Position numbers and translations under genes: made by a program | The notes under the pieces: model-generated | The model's input: only the letters and a program-made list of their open reading frames with translations | Databases searched by the model: none | Told to the model about the DNA's origin: nothing | Shown here: piece by piece, positions 1 to 11,069 of the stretch | Layout of the letters: every line of letters starts with the position of its first letter | Numbering within the stretch: the first letter of the stretch is position 1 | Assembly: GCA_021432605.1 (NCBI GenBank) | Contig: MU271143.1 | Coordinates: 2,055,277-2,119,276 of the forward strand | DNA: 64,000 bases | DNA from: Coniochaeta sp. PMI_546 | Lineage: Eukaryota > Ascomycota > Sordariomycetes > Coniochaetales > Coniochaetaceae | Reading direction: 5' to 3'

Positions 1-768
1 AACGTCTGCTGCCATGTTTGCCGAAGGCCGTGAAACTCGGTTGATAGCTGCAGGACATTTTGGGGGTTGCTGTCGCAAAGTGCGGTGCAACTATTGATTA
101 CACTGTCCGACTTCCTCTTCATACAAATTTGACATTCTCAATTTTAAATCCCTGCTTCCTCACCTTCGGCATGCCTAGACTTTCTGCGTTGCCTTATCTC
201 ACAAAAGCTATTCGGTTGTGAAAGATGTATTTATCGGTCTAGATGTGCTCGTCTTGCTGGACATCATGCACCAATCCTCGCGTCTTCTGAGTTTGAGACT
301 GCGCCGCGCAGTCGCGTCTTTGTGCGCATATGACCTCAAGTCTTGACGCTACACGGTTTTCCCATATTTATCCTCACGTCCACGACAACCAGCAAGTGTA
401 GTGCTGTATTGATCGTCGTCGAGATAGTTCTCGAGGTCGTGATTCGCTGGCGCTGTCTCAACCGTGTCAGGGAGCCGCGGGATCTACAGCGGAACCGTTC
501 GTCCACTCGGTTGGAACTCGACGACAAGAATCATGCATTTCGACCTTGCGTGTTTGCCTTTATGCGGAAACAAAAAGTCTCCGCGCATCAAACATGATGA
601 TGAGATCTTGGGGGTCACCACACCACTGTGTTGAGCCTCCAGGCCGTCGCTCCTGTCGCTCCTGTCCTCCGTCTTTCTCTTCCTTCTTCCCAAAACAAGC
701 AGCACGCCAAAACCTGACGTCCCTGATTTGGCGTGCTAGACGACTGAAGCCAATGTATAACCAACAGC
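1..768. other. Intergenic; promoter side of the PTH11-like gene
   Basis: No reading frame here has coding character. The short open frames on both strands are compositionally random and resemble no family I know. A pyrimidine-rich stretch near 640-700 lies just before the start at 769 and probably belongs to the promoter or leader of the next gene. I see nothing else in it. Confidence 0.5.
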
Positions 769-1966
769 ATGTCTCAAGGAAAATGCAACACCGTCGCCGG
801 CTGTCCTCCAAGCGTCCCTTTCTCCAAGTTCAACGAAGACGAAGACTTTGGGCCGGTGACACGTATAGCGATATGGCTCCTGACGGGAGTCTCGGCCGTC
901 TTCCTGTGCCTCCGCCTGTACTGCAAATTTATCAGGCATCGGAGGTTACACCTCGATGACTGGGTGCTGATAGCATCGTGGCTGGCGACTCTGGCCGGGA
1001 CAATATGTACGACAGTAGCCATCGGCTTGGGCTTCGGCAAACGTGGCTACGAGATACCCTTTGACAACTTCGGCACGCTCATAGTGGTTGGTTTGCTGTC
1101 GGTCACATTCGACATCATCGGCCAGGCATGGAGCAAGACGTCGTTTGCCATCACCATTCTTCGGATATCCGAAGGCAAGCTCAGGGTGTTCATATGGTTT
1201 GCTATTATTTCGATGAATATTCTCTTGGGACTCGCTGCCATGTCCTTCTGGGTGCAGTGCTCGCCTATAGAGAAGTCGTGGAATCCGCTTGTGCCCGGTA
1301 CCTGCTGGGATCCGCGGGTGGCCATCGTGTATGGCATTGTTGCAGGAGGTTCGCACATCCTCGTCGCATAGGGTAAAAAATGAAAATTTGTTGACTGTTG
1401 CTGCAGGATACTCCGGGGTCATGGACCTAGTTCTTGCCATTCTTCCCTGGAACATTATCATGTCACTTCAAATGAAAACCAAGGAGAAGATAGGGGTTGC
1501 CTTAGCTATGAGTATGGGAGTGTTGTAAGTACTGCGGTTCCATGCCTTCAATTTGATGCCCAGACTAATAAGGTGTTTGAAGTGCCGCTGCTTCGGCTTT
1601 CATAAAATGCTCTGCGATGCCCGAGCTGGCGTCGCAGGACTTTTCACGTAAGTCGTCCTCTGGTGCACGCCTATGCGGGTAGAGATAGCCATTAACAGTC
1701 TTTTAGACGACGGAATTCCCCTAGTGATATGGGGCATCGCCGAGGCCGCCGTAACCATCATGGCAGCATCGGTGCCTATGCTGCGGATTCTCGTCAAGAC
1801 GGTCAAGGCAACGAATCGGCACAACCAGCGGCCGCGAATCATCGACCCTGACAACGACCAGGTGAAGCTGGTCCGTCCGTCACGGTCGCGGAGCCAGCAG
1901 CAAAGGGATAGGGAAGGGTCCGCGAATCTTTATCGGTTAGAACAGTCACTCGTTTCGAGATTATGA
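769..1966 (+). CDS. PTH11-type rhodopsin-like seven-helix membrane protein
   Basis: Four exons, 769..1348, 1407..1524, 1583..1647 and 1707..1966, give 340 residues with phase preserved at every junction. The introns (58, 58 and 59 bases) have GT..AG ends. The protein belongs to the fungal rhodopsin-domain (SAT4/PTH11-like) integral membrane family. It has a short extracellular N-terminus, then LDDW after the first helices, a GFGKRGYEI loop, the helix motif SGVMDLVLAILPW, then MKTKEKIGVALAMSMG, and VIWGIAEAAVTIMAASVP before the last helix. There is no CFEM domain in front, so this is the non-CFEM class. The cytosolic tail is basic and ends just inside a tandem duplication. In this family members such as Magnaporthe Pth11 act in surface sensing; the ligand here is unknown. 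The start is the first methionine in frame, preceded by an A-rich context. Confidence 0.88.
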
Positions 1967-2064
1967 GTTCCGTTTGGCGTTTTTTATTCATTGGGCTTCA
2001 TCGGCTAGAACAGTCACTCGTTTTCAGGATTGAGAGTTCGGCCGGCGTTTCTACTCATTGGACA
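1931..2064. repeat. Imperfect tandem duplication, 68-base period
   Basis: Two adjacent copies, about 1931-1996 and 1999-2064, share the segment TAGAACAGTCACTCGTTT and end in a TCATTGG motif. The first copy contains the last codons and the TGA stop of the PTH11-like gene. The second repeats the same C-terminal codons (RLEQSLV) downstream of that stop. Several differences are C/T transitions, and there is one single-base length change. Confidence 0.8.
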
Positions 2065-2220
2065 CACTCATTTTACAGGGCCTGGAGTTTGGTCTTGGGA
2101 GCGGTATTATTAGATCAGCTCACGATGATACACATTGGAGGTGTTTGGCGCCGGGACATTTTAGGTATACATACTATGCAGTACTATGCATAATCCATCA
2201 CATTCAATTCTGTCTGGTAA

Positions 2221-3658
2221 TCATAGCATCTCATCCAGGTCCTTCCACAACTGCTTCATCCCCTCGACGTTATCATGATCAAGTCCACCATACTGTATCC
2301 AAGCAGCCTCACACATAGTAGCATACTGTTTCGCCTTCTCAAAGTCAAAGACGCCCATATAAGCTCGGGCGATTACCTCATAGTACACCACTAACTGGAC
2401 CTCGAGCTTCTCCTCGTTGATCAGACGCAGCAATTCAGCCACAAGTTTGTCAACCTGGTCTCCACTCAAAACAACCCCCTCAGATAGAACTTCTCGAATC
2501 TTGCGGATACGGTTGCGGCGTTGGTCTGATTGCTGGATAGTTTTGCGTGAGGACGAGCACAGTGGGCATTTACATGTGAAGCCCCATTCCTTCAGGGCTT
2601 CTTGGCGCTCTTTATAATTCATCCCGAGGGGAGCATCTGGCTCGGGATTAGTGACGTGTAAGTATTGTCTCTTAAAGGCTCAAGACTTACAGCTGTGGGT
2701 TATTTCCTCCCCGGGGTCGATATCACGGATAGCAACGACTTCCATGGCGAGATTGTCTTTCGAGTACCGCCAGAATGCACTAGTACGAAGTCAGCAAGGA
2801 CTCAATCCACTCTTTACCATCGGTAATCCGCTGCGTACTTAGGTCTGCAGTTGTGGTTGAGTCTCTGAGTGTTGTTAGCTCCTGTACGCATCTTGGGCAA
2901 ACACATCTCCTCAAACTCACAGAGCTCTCCGGATACAATCCCATATGCATGACACCATCCAGCTCAATACCAAAGATATTGGTGTTTAGAATGTCCTGGA
3001 CCAAAGCTCCACCAGTGCTATGGTCCAGAGATAAGACAATATCCTGCTGTCCGCTGGGTAATTGCTGGATGGCCTGCCTCAGCACAGCACGGATTTGATC
3101 AGGATCAAGTGCTTCCCAAAAATCCATCTTGGCGATGATGGCGGGATAAGCCACCATAACAACCTCCCATCGGCGGATCTTTCTCGTCGCGACAGTGCCC
3201 TTCCCTCTCCCGGGGACGTCTTTGATCTCAAAGGATGGAGTCAGGCTCCTATGCTGCACCAAAAAGCTCGACGCATGGTCTCGTATGTGTGGTGGGACGA
3301 TGCCATCGTCCAGCGTGTCTGCTATGCTCGCCGCTAATGGCGGTGTGGTGATGACGCTGAGACCGTGTCCGCCTCTGTAGTGATCTGAGCTGAAGACGCA
3401 GTATGGAGAGCTGGATCTGGGTCTGTTCCTCGGCTTGACGCAGTAAGGAAGATAAGACCAGGGAGACCAGTTGCCGGTTTCGGACGCTGCTGTGTCGTCT
3501 ATCGGAACGGGACATGTTCGTGGCTGGTATAGGAGGGTCGATTCATATGGGCACCATGAGCAAATTCCGGTTTTGCCTGTCTCTGTGGCTATGGCATTGT
3601 GACCAAATGAGGCGGCCAGGGCGCTGATGATGAGAGAGAGCTGTGCAGTTCTCTTCAT
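2221..3658 (-). CDS. Secreted or lumenal SET-domain protein
   Basis: Exons on the minus strand are 3658..2921, 2864..2839 (26 bases), 2779..2691 and 2636..2221, giving 422 residues with correct phase throughout. I chose the ATG at 3658 rather than 3697 because it opens a clear signal peptide (MKRTAQLSLIISALAASFG). The SET domain starts near residue 155 (VPGRGKGTVATRKIRRWEVV). The core motif RLNHNCRPN comes almost entirely from the 26-base exon, and the next exon supplies AFWRYSKDN and DPGEEITHSY. A post-SET-like cysteine cluster (CKCPLC) follows, then an alpha-helical C-terminus of TPR character. SET domains usually methylate lysine, but in this signal-peptide subfamily the substrate is unknown. 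Confidence 0.88.
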
Positions 3659-4729
3659 GCTGCACAGGGACCATATATCTTTCCTGACGCATATCATGTT
3701 GTGGTTGGGACTAACATTTCTGCCACGAGAGTCGGAGCACCATCAGTATGGTAAAGTACACTCTGGCCTGTTTGAGGTTCAAGTGATGTCGACCCCGGAA
3801 CATCCGCCTAAATGTAGAGTCATAAAACATAAAACGACCACTAGAATTGCTGATGCAAATGGAAAAGACAACGGCCAAGCTCAATTAGCCGGAAACACTA
3901 GACTTATCATCTTAGCTGTGCTTGTGGAGTGTGGATCGTATTGAGTGTCCAACATCTTATATTCACAATGGCTCGAGCAAAGGCCTTGGTTCTTGGACTC
4001 CATTTCATGCAGTAGACAAACAGTCCAACAGCAGACTCTCTATATGTTCACCTTACTAGCAAATGAAACTCGAGTGTCACTGCTACTACCTAGCGCCTGA
4101 CATTTCCTTTGCCAGACTGTTCTTCTTCAGTGACTATCAGGCCGGCTCGCCACACTACCCAGACAAGAAGTTGAGGCCGAGAACCCCCCTGCGGTGCCCA
4201 GGACTCACCCATTGCGAGGAAGCTCCTCTTGTGAATTTGGCGCTCGTGTACCGGTTGACGATGTGGTTCCATAGTCGGTGCCATGAGGAATCCAGATTGG
4301 GACTCACATGTTACTTGTGCTTAAATCACAGGTTCTGCAACCTTTCGGTGATAGTTGGGGTATTTTAAGATCTGTCGTGATACAGCCTCCTTATATAACA
4401 CCCAGCCTAGGCAATACTATCCAAAGTAGTAAAATCGATTTGCACCTGATCAGCTCTGAGTAAAAATGGGAAGAGATCATATGCCCAGCATTGGTCATAT
4501 CGTCTCGATTCTTTATACGGAAAAGACATAACACTATCTACCACCTTTCTCTCGGGAGGGTTATGTTAGTTCGGGTTAAAATATAAGACGGAGCAACTAC
4601 TATCATATTAGTCCCATTCGTTCGTTTATACCTCCGCCGTCACAAGCCCCCTAGAGCTTGAGCTATGAACCATCGATGTCAAGTCCTTGACACCGTAAGC
4701 AGGCGCAGTGTAACAACCACGACACGTCC
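3659..4729. other. Intergenic
   Basis: This is the upstream region of the SET gene on one side and the 3' side of the 4730-5281 gene on the other. No open frame has coding character, and I recognise no RNA gene or repeat. Confidence 0.5.
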
Positions 4730-5281
4730 TCATGTAATTTCGGCAACGAAGCTATTCAATGTTGTCTGAACAATCGTGGGTGACACAAAGCTCGAGTTAC
4801 TCCAACAGATGGGCTTGGCTCGCGGGTCAACAATCTGGCCGACAACATGGACCATGTCAGACTCGTTGCCATATGGGTTACCCGAAGCTTTAACGACGTT
4901 CCATTCCGAAGGCTGATGGATAGAAATGACGAAGAGTTGTCACAGAAATAGCACACACACAGACGTAGTCGGTTTCGAGTCTTGCCAGTAGTGGAAGTAC
5001 GGAGCCTGTCGAGTCCTTCTTTCCAGATCGGACAAAAGGTGATCCAGCTCGGGTCCACACTGCTCTCTGACGGATTTTTTCGACAGCATCCGAGTCCTTC
5101 CCTCTGTTATATTGCGTAACAGCTTTGACAGATCCTGATTATAAAAGGTCGCTTCCTTGCACTCGTCAGGCCTTATAATCTGCTCATCCAGAATCACACG
5201 ATCTGCTTCATCGCTAAAGCACAAGACGCTTCCGGTTTCCAAGGGATAAACCACCTCGACGATCTCACGATGCTTCTCCAA
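4730..5281 (-). CDS. Unknown protein, two exons
   Basis: Exon 1 is 5281..4961 and exon 2 is 4912..4730, separated by a 48-base intron (GTGTGT..CATCAG) that keeps phase, giving 167 residues. Both exons read like protein: the first is acidic with a REIVEVVYPLETGS start, the second has NPYGNESDMVHVVGQIV and ends NSFVAEIT. I see no signal peptide, membrane helix or known domain. Its start codon lies inside the first codons of the divergent cysteine-rich gene at 5270, a 12-base overlap of coding starts. That makes either this start or one of the two genes doubtful. An internal start (MLSKKS, near 5092) would remove the overlap. Confidence 0.45.
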
Positions 5282-5563
5282 TCCACGCTCCCTCTCCTCT
5301 TCCTCGCAGCCTCAGTCTCGGCCATCCCAGCCGCCAAAGGCGCCTGTACATTACTCTGTCCGCCTGGTCAAATCTGCGTCACCGACCCCAGCCGACCGAA
5401 GCAGAGTTTCTGCGTCGAGCCTGTCATATGCGGTGGACTGGTTGCCCGAAGTTGCAAGAAGGGGGAGAAATGTGTCGATGACCCTCGCGATGACTGTGAC
5501 GTGAAGGAAGGAGGCGCGGATTGCAGTGGGGTTTGTATCCCTGATGTCCTTGGCGGTTACTGA
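5270..5563 (+). CDS. Small cysteine-rich secreted protein
   Basis: A single exon encodes 97 residues. The N-terminus is a textbook signal peptide (MLLQSTLPLLFLAASVSA) with cleavage expected near residue 18. The mature part has ten cysteines in about 79 residues, including LLCPPGQICV, SFCVEPVICGG and SCKKGEKCVDD, an even number consistent with five disulfides. Size, secretion signal and cysteine content fit effector-like or antimicrobial small secreted proteins. I cannot assign a family, and the role is unknown. It is divergent from the gene at 4730-5281 and overlaps its proposed start. Confidence 0.75.
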   Translation: MLLQSTLPLLFLAASVSAIPAAKGACTLLCPPGQICVTDPSRPKQSFCVEPVICGGLVARSCKKGEKCVDDPRDDCDVKEGGADCSGVCIPDVLGGY

Positions 5564-6326
5564 GAGACTGGACTCTGGGTGTCTGGTCGGGAGTGTATCA
5601 TTCAGGAACAATGAGGGAAGGCTTAGTCGATGGCAGTCGGACCACCTTGGGGGAAAAGCTTTGCCATTGAGGTAAAGTGGCCGCTGATGTCTTTCTGCCC
5701 ATGGAACTGTTGGGCGGTCACTACATGTCATGGCCATTGGGGTTCATTGATTCGCCAATCTTTACTACACGCTTAGCACTCTACCTTTCTGAAGATTTAT
5801 AGGCTCGGTCTCAACTCACAGTGGTTTCTGTGTTAATCATAGAGTCCATGACACACTTATGGCCGCGTCTGCAAGAACCAGCCAAAGTATTCACGAGCTT
5901 GATAATAGGATAGGATTAACATCACCCTTGCCCATGTCATAATCACGGCCCGGTTGTGTTCATTTTCGACGTCGGCTTCAACAGAGACCTGCCATTTCTT
6001 TTGTTCTTGTCTTATTTTCCCTTCATACTGAAGTCACTCGGGCCGCTATACATAGCTGACTTCCAGCCATAAAGAAACATATCATTCCGGTCCTCCCAGA
6101 GTTTGCGGCCCCAAAGCTACTCAGTTTGAGACAGATCGGTAGGTAGAAAAGATAAACAAGAACAGGTTGGAGATGTCTTTGGCGAAGACTAGGAGAAGCT
6201 CGTCGCAACTGGCCAGATGTATCATCTCTTTATGGCCAACAATGGGAGAGATCTCGAAGCAAAGCCCTTCCATACCAGTAGACATAAGAACGGTAGAAGA
6301 AGTCACGAAGAGAATACAACTTTATT
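5564..6326. other. Intergenic
   Basis: No coding stretch or RNA gene that I can support. The right half may hold decayed 3' exon sequence of the kinase-like relic at 6327-6955, which I could not follow past a GTGAGT donor-like site near 6354-6359. Confidence 0.45.
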
Positions 6327-6955
6327 TTATTCATCAGTGTATGAGTTTATGAAACTCACGTATTGATCAATCAGAGCTCCAATGCTTGTCTCACGGAAGT
6401 GTTCCCAGTCATCCGCCTCAGGCTCCCACATACTCTCGAGGTCGATGAACACAGCCTTATCACTCACAAGGATGATATTGGCAAGCTTATTGTCATCAGT
6501 CATAACGCCGAACGAACGCAACGCGTCGTATGCAACCTCCAGCCGTTGTCGAAACTCGTCGAAAGATAAAAACGGCTTTTCTTGCCTAAACGGCAAGTCT
6601 CCCTTAACATTTTCCATAATAATAGCTGGGGTGTTTTCGCATCGCGCCTCGCCATAGTATGTGGGTATCACAGCTCCCTGCAAGGGCCGTACCGTAGCCT
6701 TGCGTACATAACCTTTTCGTTCTCAAACTCGGTCTCCCATCCAATCTTTCGTCTTTTTAGGACCACATGGTCGGGCAGGAAATATCCAGGCCACAAATGT
6801 CGGACAAGAACCTGTACGTTTGCAGGGAGGCGTCGGAGGGCGCTAAGAATGAGCCGGTCATAGGCACTGCGTTGGATGGTAAGATGAAGAACATGGTGAT
6901 GCTCACAATCGCTGGCATGGCCAACGCCATGCAGAGTGTTCCAGCCCAGACTAAA
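6327..6955 (-). pseudogene. Protein-kinase-like gene with a frameshift
   Basis: Read on the minus strand from an acceptor at 6956-6962, one frame gives an N-lobe with DHVVLKRRKIGWETEFENEK and VMYARLR. The next frame continues with LQGAVIPTYYGEA, a degenerate catalytic loop MTDDNKLANIILV and the metal-binding analogue VFIDLESM. This order is typical of a fungal protein-kinase-like family (relatives of aminoglycoside phosphotransferase/ABC1-type folds). The frames are separated by a 5-base tandem duplication, CCGTA twice at 6687-6696 on the plus strand. Counting only one copy joins the two halves in the family's usual ARLRPLQG motif. No start exon is visible upstream, and the 3' end is uncertain. 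I call it a pseudogene or broken allele; a sequencing error is the alternative. Confidence 0.65.
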
Positions 6956-7930
6956 CTACAAACCGGCACGATTGTTAGAGTGAGAAAGGTAACCAATGCG
7001 CTTAGATCTTACTAACTTGGACGGTGACCCAGCAATCACATCTCTATTCATAGTCCATTTGGTCGCGACGTATAAGTCATTTCATTTCAGTTGAGCAAGA
7101 AGTTTAGAAGGTCAGGTCTGGAGATCGGAGCCAGGTGCAACCCTAACCCGGAGGGCGTGAATGACCCTTGACCTTTGGCGTCTGGGCAAGCCAGAACAGA
7201 AGAACAGAGGACCTAGCAATAGCTGTATGTATTCTTTTGACTAGGTAGCCAAATCAAGCGAGAAACGTAGGATATGAAGCGTTCGCAAAATCGAGGTTCA
7301 AGATCACGCGCTTGGTATCAATGACCGCGTCTGCCGGGCTCGGCCAATGAAGACGAAAGATTAGGGACGTGGAGGAGAAACTTCGTGTTGACGATTCCAA
7401 GAGATTCAATCTCTGATGAGTTTGAAGGGGGTTCAAGCGTCTTGGCGATATCAGTAAGCCATGACTGAGGAGGAGTACAAAGCTTCAACCGTCGCCATAT
7501 CTAAGGCGTCTCTGCAGCCACGTGGAAGGTGTGGCGGTTGAGGGCTCCAAGTGATTATCCACTTCATGAGATGCACTGTCGAAAACATTTGTCACTAAGG
7601 GAACATTGAACGTTATGAGATCGAGTCGGGGGTATGTTATAATAAAGACAAGTGTCTGAACAGGACGAAGTCGAAAGAGATCGTTAAAATATATTGTGAT
7701 TAAGACAGCGCTGGCCTCCCAAGATCGTTGACTCCAGCCTCAAAGTCACCTTCCCGACTCCAAAAATGAGACCTGCCATCCTAGATAATACAACGCACAG
7801 TATCGCTACTTAGAATCTGGAATCCGAAAAAGCGCATTCGCCTGGATGTAACCCTCCCAAAAAAAAAAAGAAAAAAAAAAGAAAAAAAACCTCCGGTTCC
7901 TCGTTCCATATCATCGAATCCGTTTCCATA
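6956..7930. other. Intergenic with an A-rich tract
   Basis: No supported gene. Positions 7859-7889 are almost pure A (two single G interruptions). On the minus strand this is a T-rich tract about 40 bases past the stop of the RBR ligase gene, so it lies in that gene's 3' untranslated region. Confidence 0.5.
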
Positions 7931-10900
7931 TCACGCCGAGCCCGCAGTGGACATCCTCTCCTCCTCGTGAGGCGGACCATCCTCGACATAATTAACCCAT
8001 TCAAACACCCGGTCCATCCCCCTCCCCGGTCCAGTGAGCCCGGCAAGCGTCGACGACTTGGGCGGCTCGTCCGGCTCCCGGTAATGTTGCCGGGTGCCTC
8101 CGTCGCGCCGATGGCGGCCCGGCCGGCGAGAACCGGCGACGACTGGCGGCGGGGCCATGATCTCGTCGTCCTCCTCAAAGTCATCCGTGCGGCGGTGGAC
8201 GCGTGTCCGGCCCGAGCCCCGTCTCGGCTGCGGTTCCGCGCTCCGCGGGCTAGTGTGGGTGTTGTACAGTTCCTCCTCCATGGTGTGTCGCCTGCGGACT
8301 GGCGTCATGCCCGGCGCCGAGTGGTGACCCATAGGCACCATCTGCGGCGGAGCCATTGGTACAGGCATGATCGGCATCGTCGCCGCCGTCTTAAGCATAG
8401 GAGGAGGCGGTGGTGGTCCTCGGTGAGCCGCTGGGCGCACCGGAGTCTGTCTCAGATCCGAGTTGAACCTGTCAGCGAGCCTCCTCTCCATCGAGCTTGC
8501 CCGAACACCGCGGGCGCGGTGGATTCCCGAGACGTAATCCGTTCCTCCTACAGTGGTTCTGTCGTAAGGGGATTGCTGTGGTGCAACCCTGGGTTCCGTG
8601 TGTGGTGCTGGTGGTATAATAATCGTTTCTGGCCTTCGCCGGTAGTCATCATTCATGTGGTGGCCGGCCTGGTGGCCGATTCCGTGGATCTCTCCAATCC
8701 GTCCCTGATAGTCGTAATCGTCGTCGTCATGATCATCATATTGGGCCGAGGGCCGGATGCGCCGTGTGGACCTCTCGTCTCGCTGTTCCTGCAGCCGCCG
8801 TAACAATATCTCCTCTTCGTAACTTTGCGGTCGGGGGCGGGCAGCCGCCGCGGGCGAGACTGTGCCGGACCGGAAGTCTCTTGGTGATGGTGGCGCGGCG
8901 TCGAACAGCACCTCCGACCGCATGCTCAGGGGGTCCGACCTGATGTGCATCGGTATCTGCATGTGCTCGAGGCGATCAGTCTCGACCGCGTCGTGGCTGA
9001 ACCACGGACAGTCACACGTCTTCCACTTCGCTCCACATATCATGCAGAATTGGGCACCGCAACGACTATACGAGCGAAGAGGATTAGATTAGCAAGACTT
9101 GAGCAGAGACTAGGGGCACGAAGGAGTGTGAAGGAGCATCAAACACATACCAAGTCATGTGGTTGCAACCCTCCTTGAGCTCAACCACAGCCTTGCAGCG
9201 GTGGCATCGCTGCCATCCCAGCTGCTTTGCCTGCTCAAGAAAACGGTGCGTCTCCTCGTCACTTGGACAGTCCCTCGAGCTATGCCACCTTCCGTTGCAC
9301 GAATAACAGACCTTGGTATGGCAGCGGCCGCACTTGGCATACTTGCGTCCATCCACGTCGCGGTGGATGTGCTCCGGCTTGATCCACTCGCCACAGCGCC
9401 TCGACGGACAGTAGATGCGGTTCCGTGTTGAGAACTCGGCATACTTCCTGTTCCATTGCTTCTTGAAGCTCGTGTCAAACAGCCTTTCGACGTGCTTAAG
9501 AGGGATGTGGTCCGTCGTGCAGCACCGAGGCGGCATGTGCTGGGGATCCCGTACTGACAATCTGAAGCTGTCCTTCAGGCACGAGTTGCACATGCGATGG
9601 CCGCACTTCAGTTTCGCTGTCTTGTGAGACGGCACATCGTCTTCCATGCATATGACGCATTGAACCCTTGGTAAGTTAGTTAAGGGGTCTTGCCATCGAA
9701 ATGCTGAACCGAAGCTAGCATGACCTACAGCTTTACAGGTTTGGCGTATTGATGCGTTTGCATGGGACCAAAGAAGTTCCCGAGAAAAGAAGAAGACCGC
9801 CTGGCGGAGTGCGCACTCTGGGATGACGTCCCATTCGACCCTACCGTAGTGCGGGCTTTCCGTGCAGACGATGGACGGCTGTCGTGATATGCGACTTCCG
9901 TCTCATAGTACTTTCCGCTTACTCTGGATATACCACGTTAGCATGGCTAAAATGCTTGTGCTCTTAGCTGCCCATCTCAATGGAAGGTATGCATACCTCT
10001 TGGATAGCCTCTGCCTTGAACGCGAACGGGACTGAGGCTCGTCAATGGTGCTGCTTCTTCGATGTTCTTTCCCTAAACTGCGGTGTTTGTCCTGCATGCT
10101 CGATGGCGCCCTGGAAGCTGCTCGAGACGGTGCTCTGGACGGATCTCGCGGTGGGGTCCTTGGTCTGTCGAGGAAGGGATTGTATTTCGGGGGAACCTCA
10201 CAATCCTCCACGTAGATAACCTCGCCTCGCCGAGGCTTAGGCAACGGCTCCGCTTCGCTGTCAACATCGTACAGCAGCTCACCCCTTCTGGGTTTAGGCC
10301 TGTGTTCGTCGCATTCTCTCTCAAGCTCGTCCGGATACAACAGCTCGTCTCGCCTCGCCTTCGGCCTCGGTTGCCTGCGTTCCTCCTCTTGAATTAGTGT
10401 ATCTTCTCGCCTCAATCTGGGCCTGCGTTCCCTCCGCTCCATGTGAATATCCTCCTCATATATGACATCTTTTCGGCTCTTGGGCGGTGCAGGCACTCGA
10501 GGCGGAGGTGATGGTTGCGTATGCACGTGCGTTGAATGCACAACCTTCCTCGTAGTCTCTTCTTGCGTCGACGTTGTAAGGTCTGCATCGGACTCGGACA
10601 GAGACGTTCGAGACGACTTCCGTGACCCGGCCATTGATCGGTATAGATGCGCCGACGGCGGACTGACGTCGCGGCGTGACCCGCTCCTCCGGCTATCGGA
10701 CCTCGAATTGTCTTCCTCCTCGTATATGTAGGCCGGCCATCGATGATGATGCGGGACCGTGGCCGCTCTCGGCAACCCGGGGGCGGCGGCGCTGGGGTTC
10801 CGCGTACTCATGCTCGAAGACCTCGTCAGCGACGATCGAGTTGGAGTCGTCGGCACCTTAGCAGTCGGGCCCGGTCGTCGATGGGCGCCAGATGATATCG

Positions 10901-11069
10901 TGCCAACCTTGGAAGCGTCTATATCTCCATGTAGCCTCCGGCGAGGCGAGAATGTAGCGACGGATTCGTCCGTCCCTGGCCAATCATTGTCGGGCACAGG
11001 TGACGTTTTGCGTGAAGATCTTGTTCGGCGTGAGGTCTGGCGGCCCTGGACGTCGTCTTGTTCGGCCAT
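7931..11069 (-). CDS. RBR-type E3 ubiquitin ligase (RING1-IBR-RING2)
   Basis: Exons 11069..9997, 9923..9729, 9666..9151 and 9065..7931 give 972 residues with phase closing at each junction. Residues 1-420 are disordered, rich in Arg, Ser and Pro, and contain about five degenerate copies of a 20-residue unit near 197-300. RING1 starts at C426-x2-C429 (VQCVICMED), followed by KLKCGHRMCNSC. The IBR has YCPSRRCGEWI, CGRC and CYSC. RING2 has CHRCKAVVELKEGCNHMTC split by the last intron, then RCGAQFCMICG. By family knowledge, the Cys of GCNHM (C590) is the catalytic residue that takes ubiquitin from E2 as a thioester. The C-terminus is long, Pro/Arg/His-rich and disordered. Substrates are unknown. 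Confidence 0.92.

Noticed and set aside
6690-6704. A 15-base intron that would restore the kinase-like frame
   Set aside because: Far below any workable intron length; the exact 5-base duplication explains the frame change better.
7967-8803. 278-codon plus-strand frame
   Set aside because: Antisense shadow of the RBR ligase C-terminal exon; Arg-rich and repetitive with no family match.
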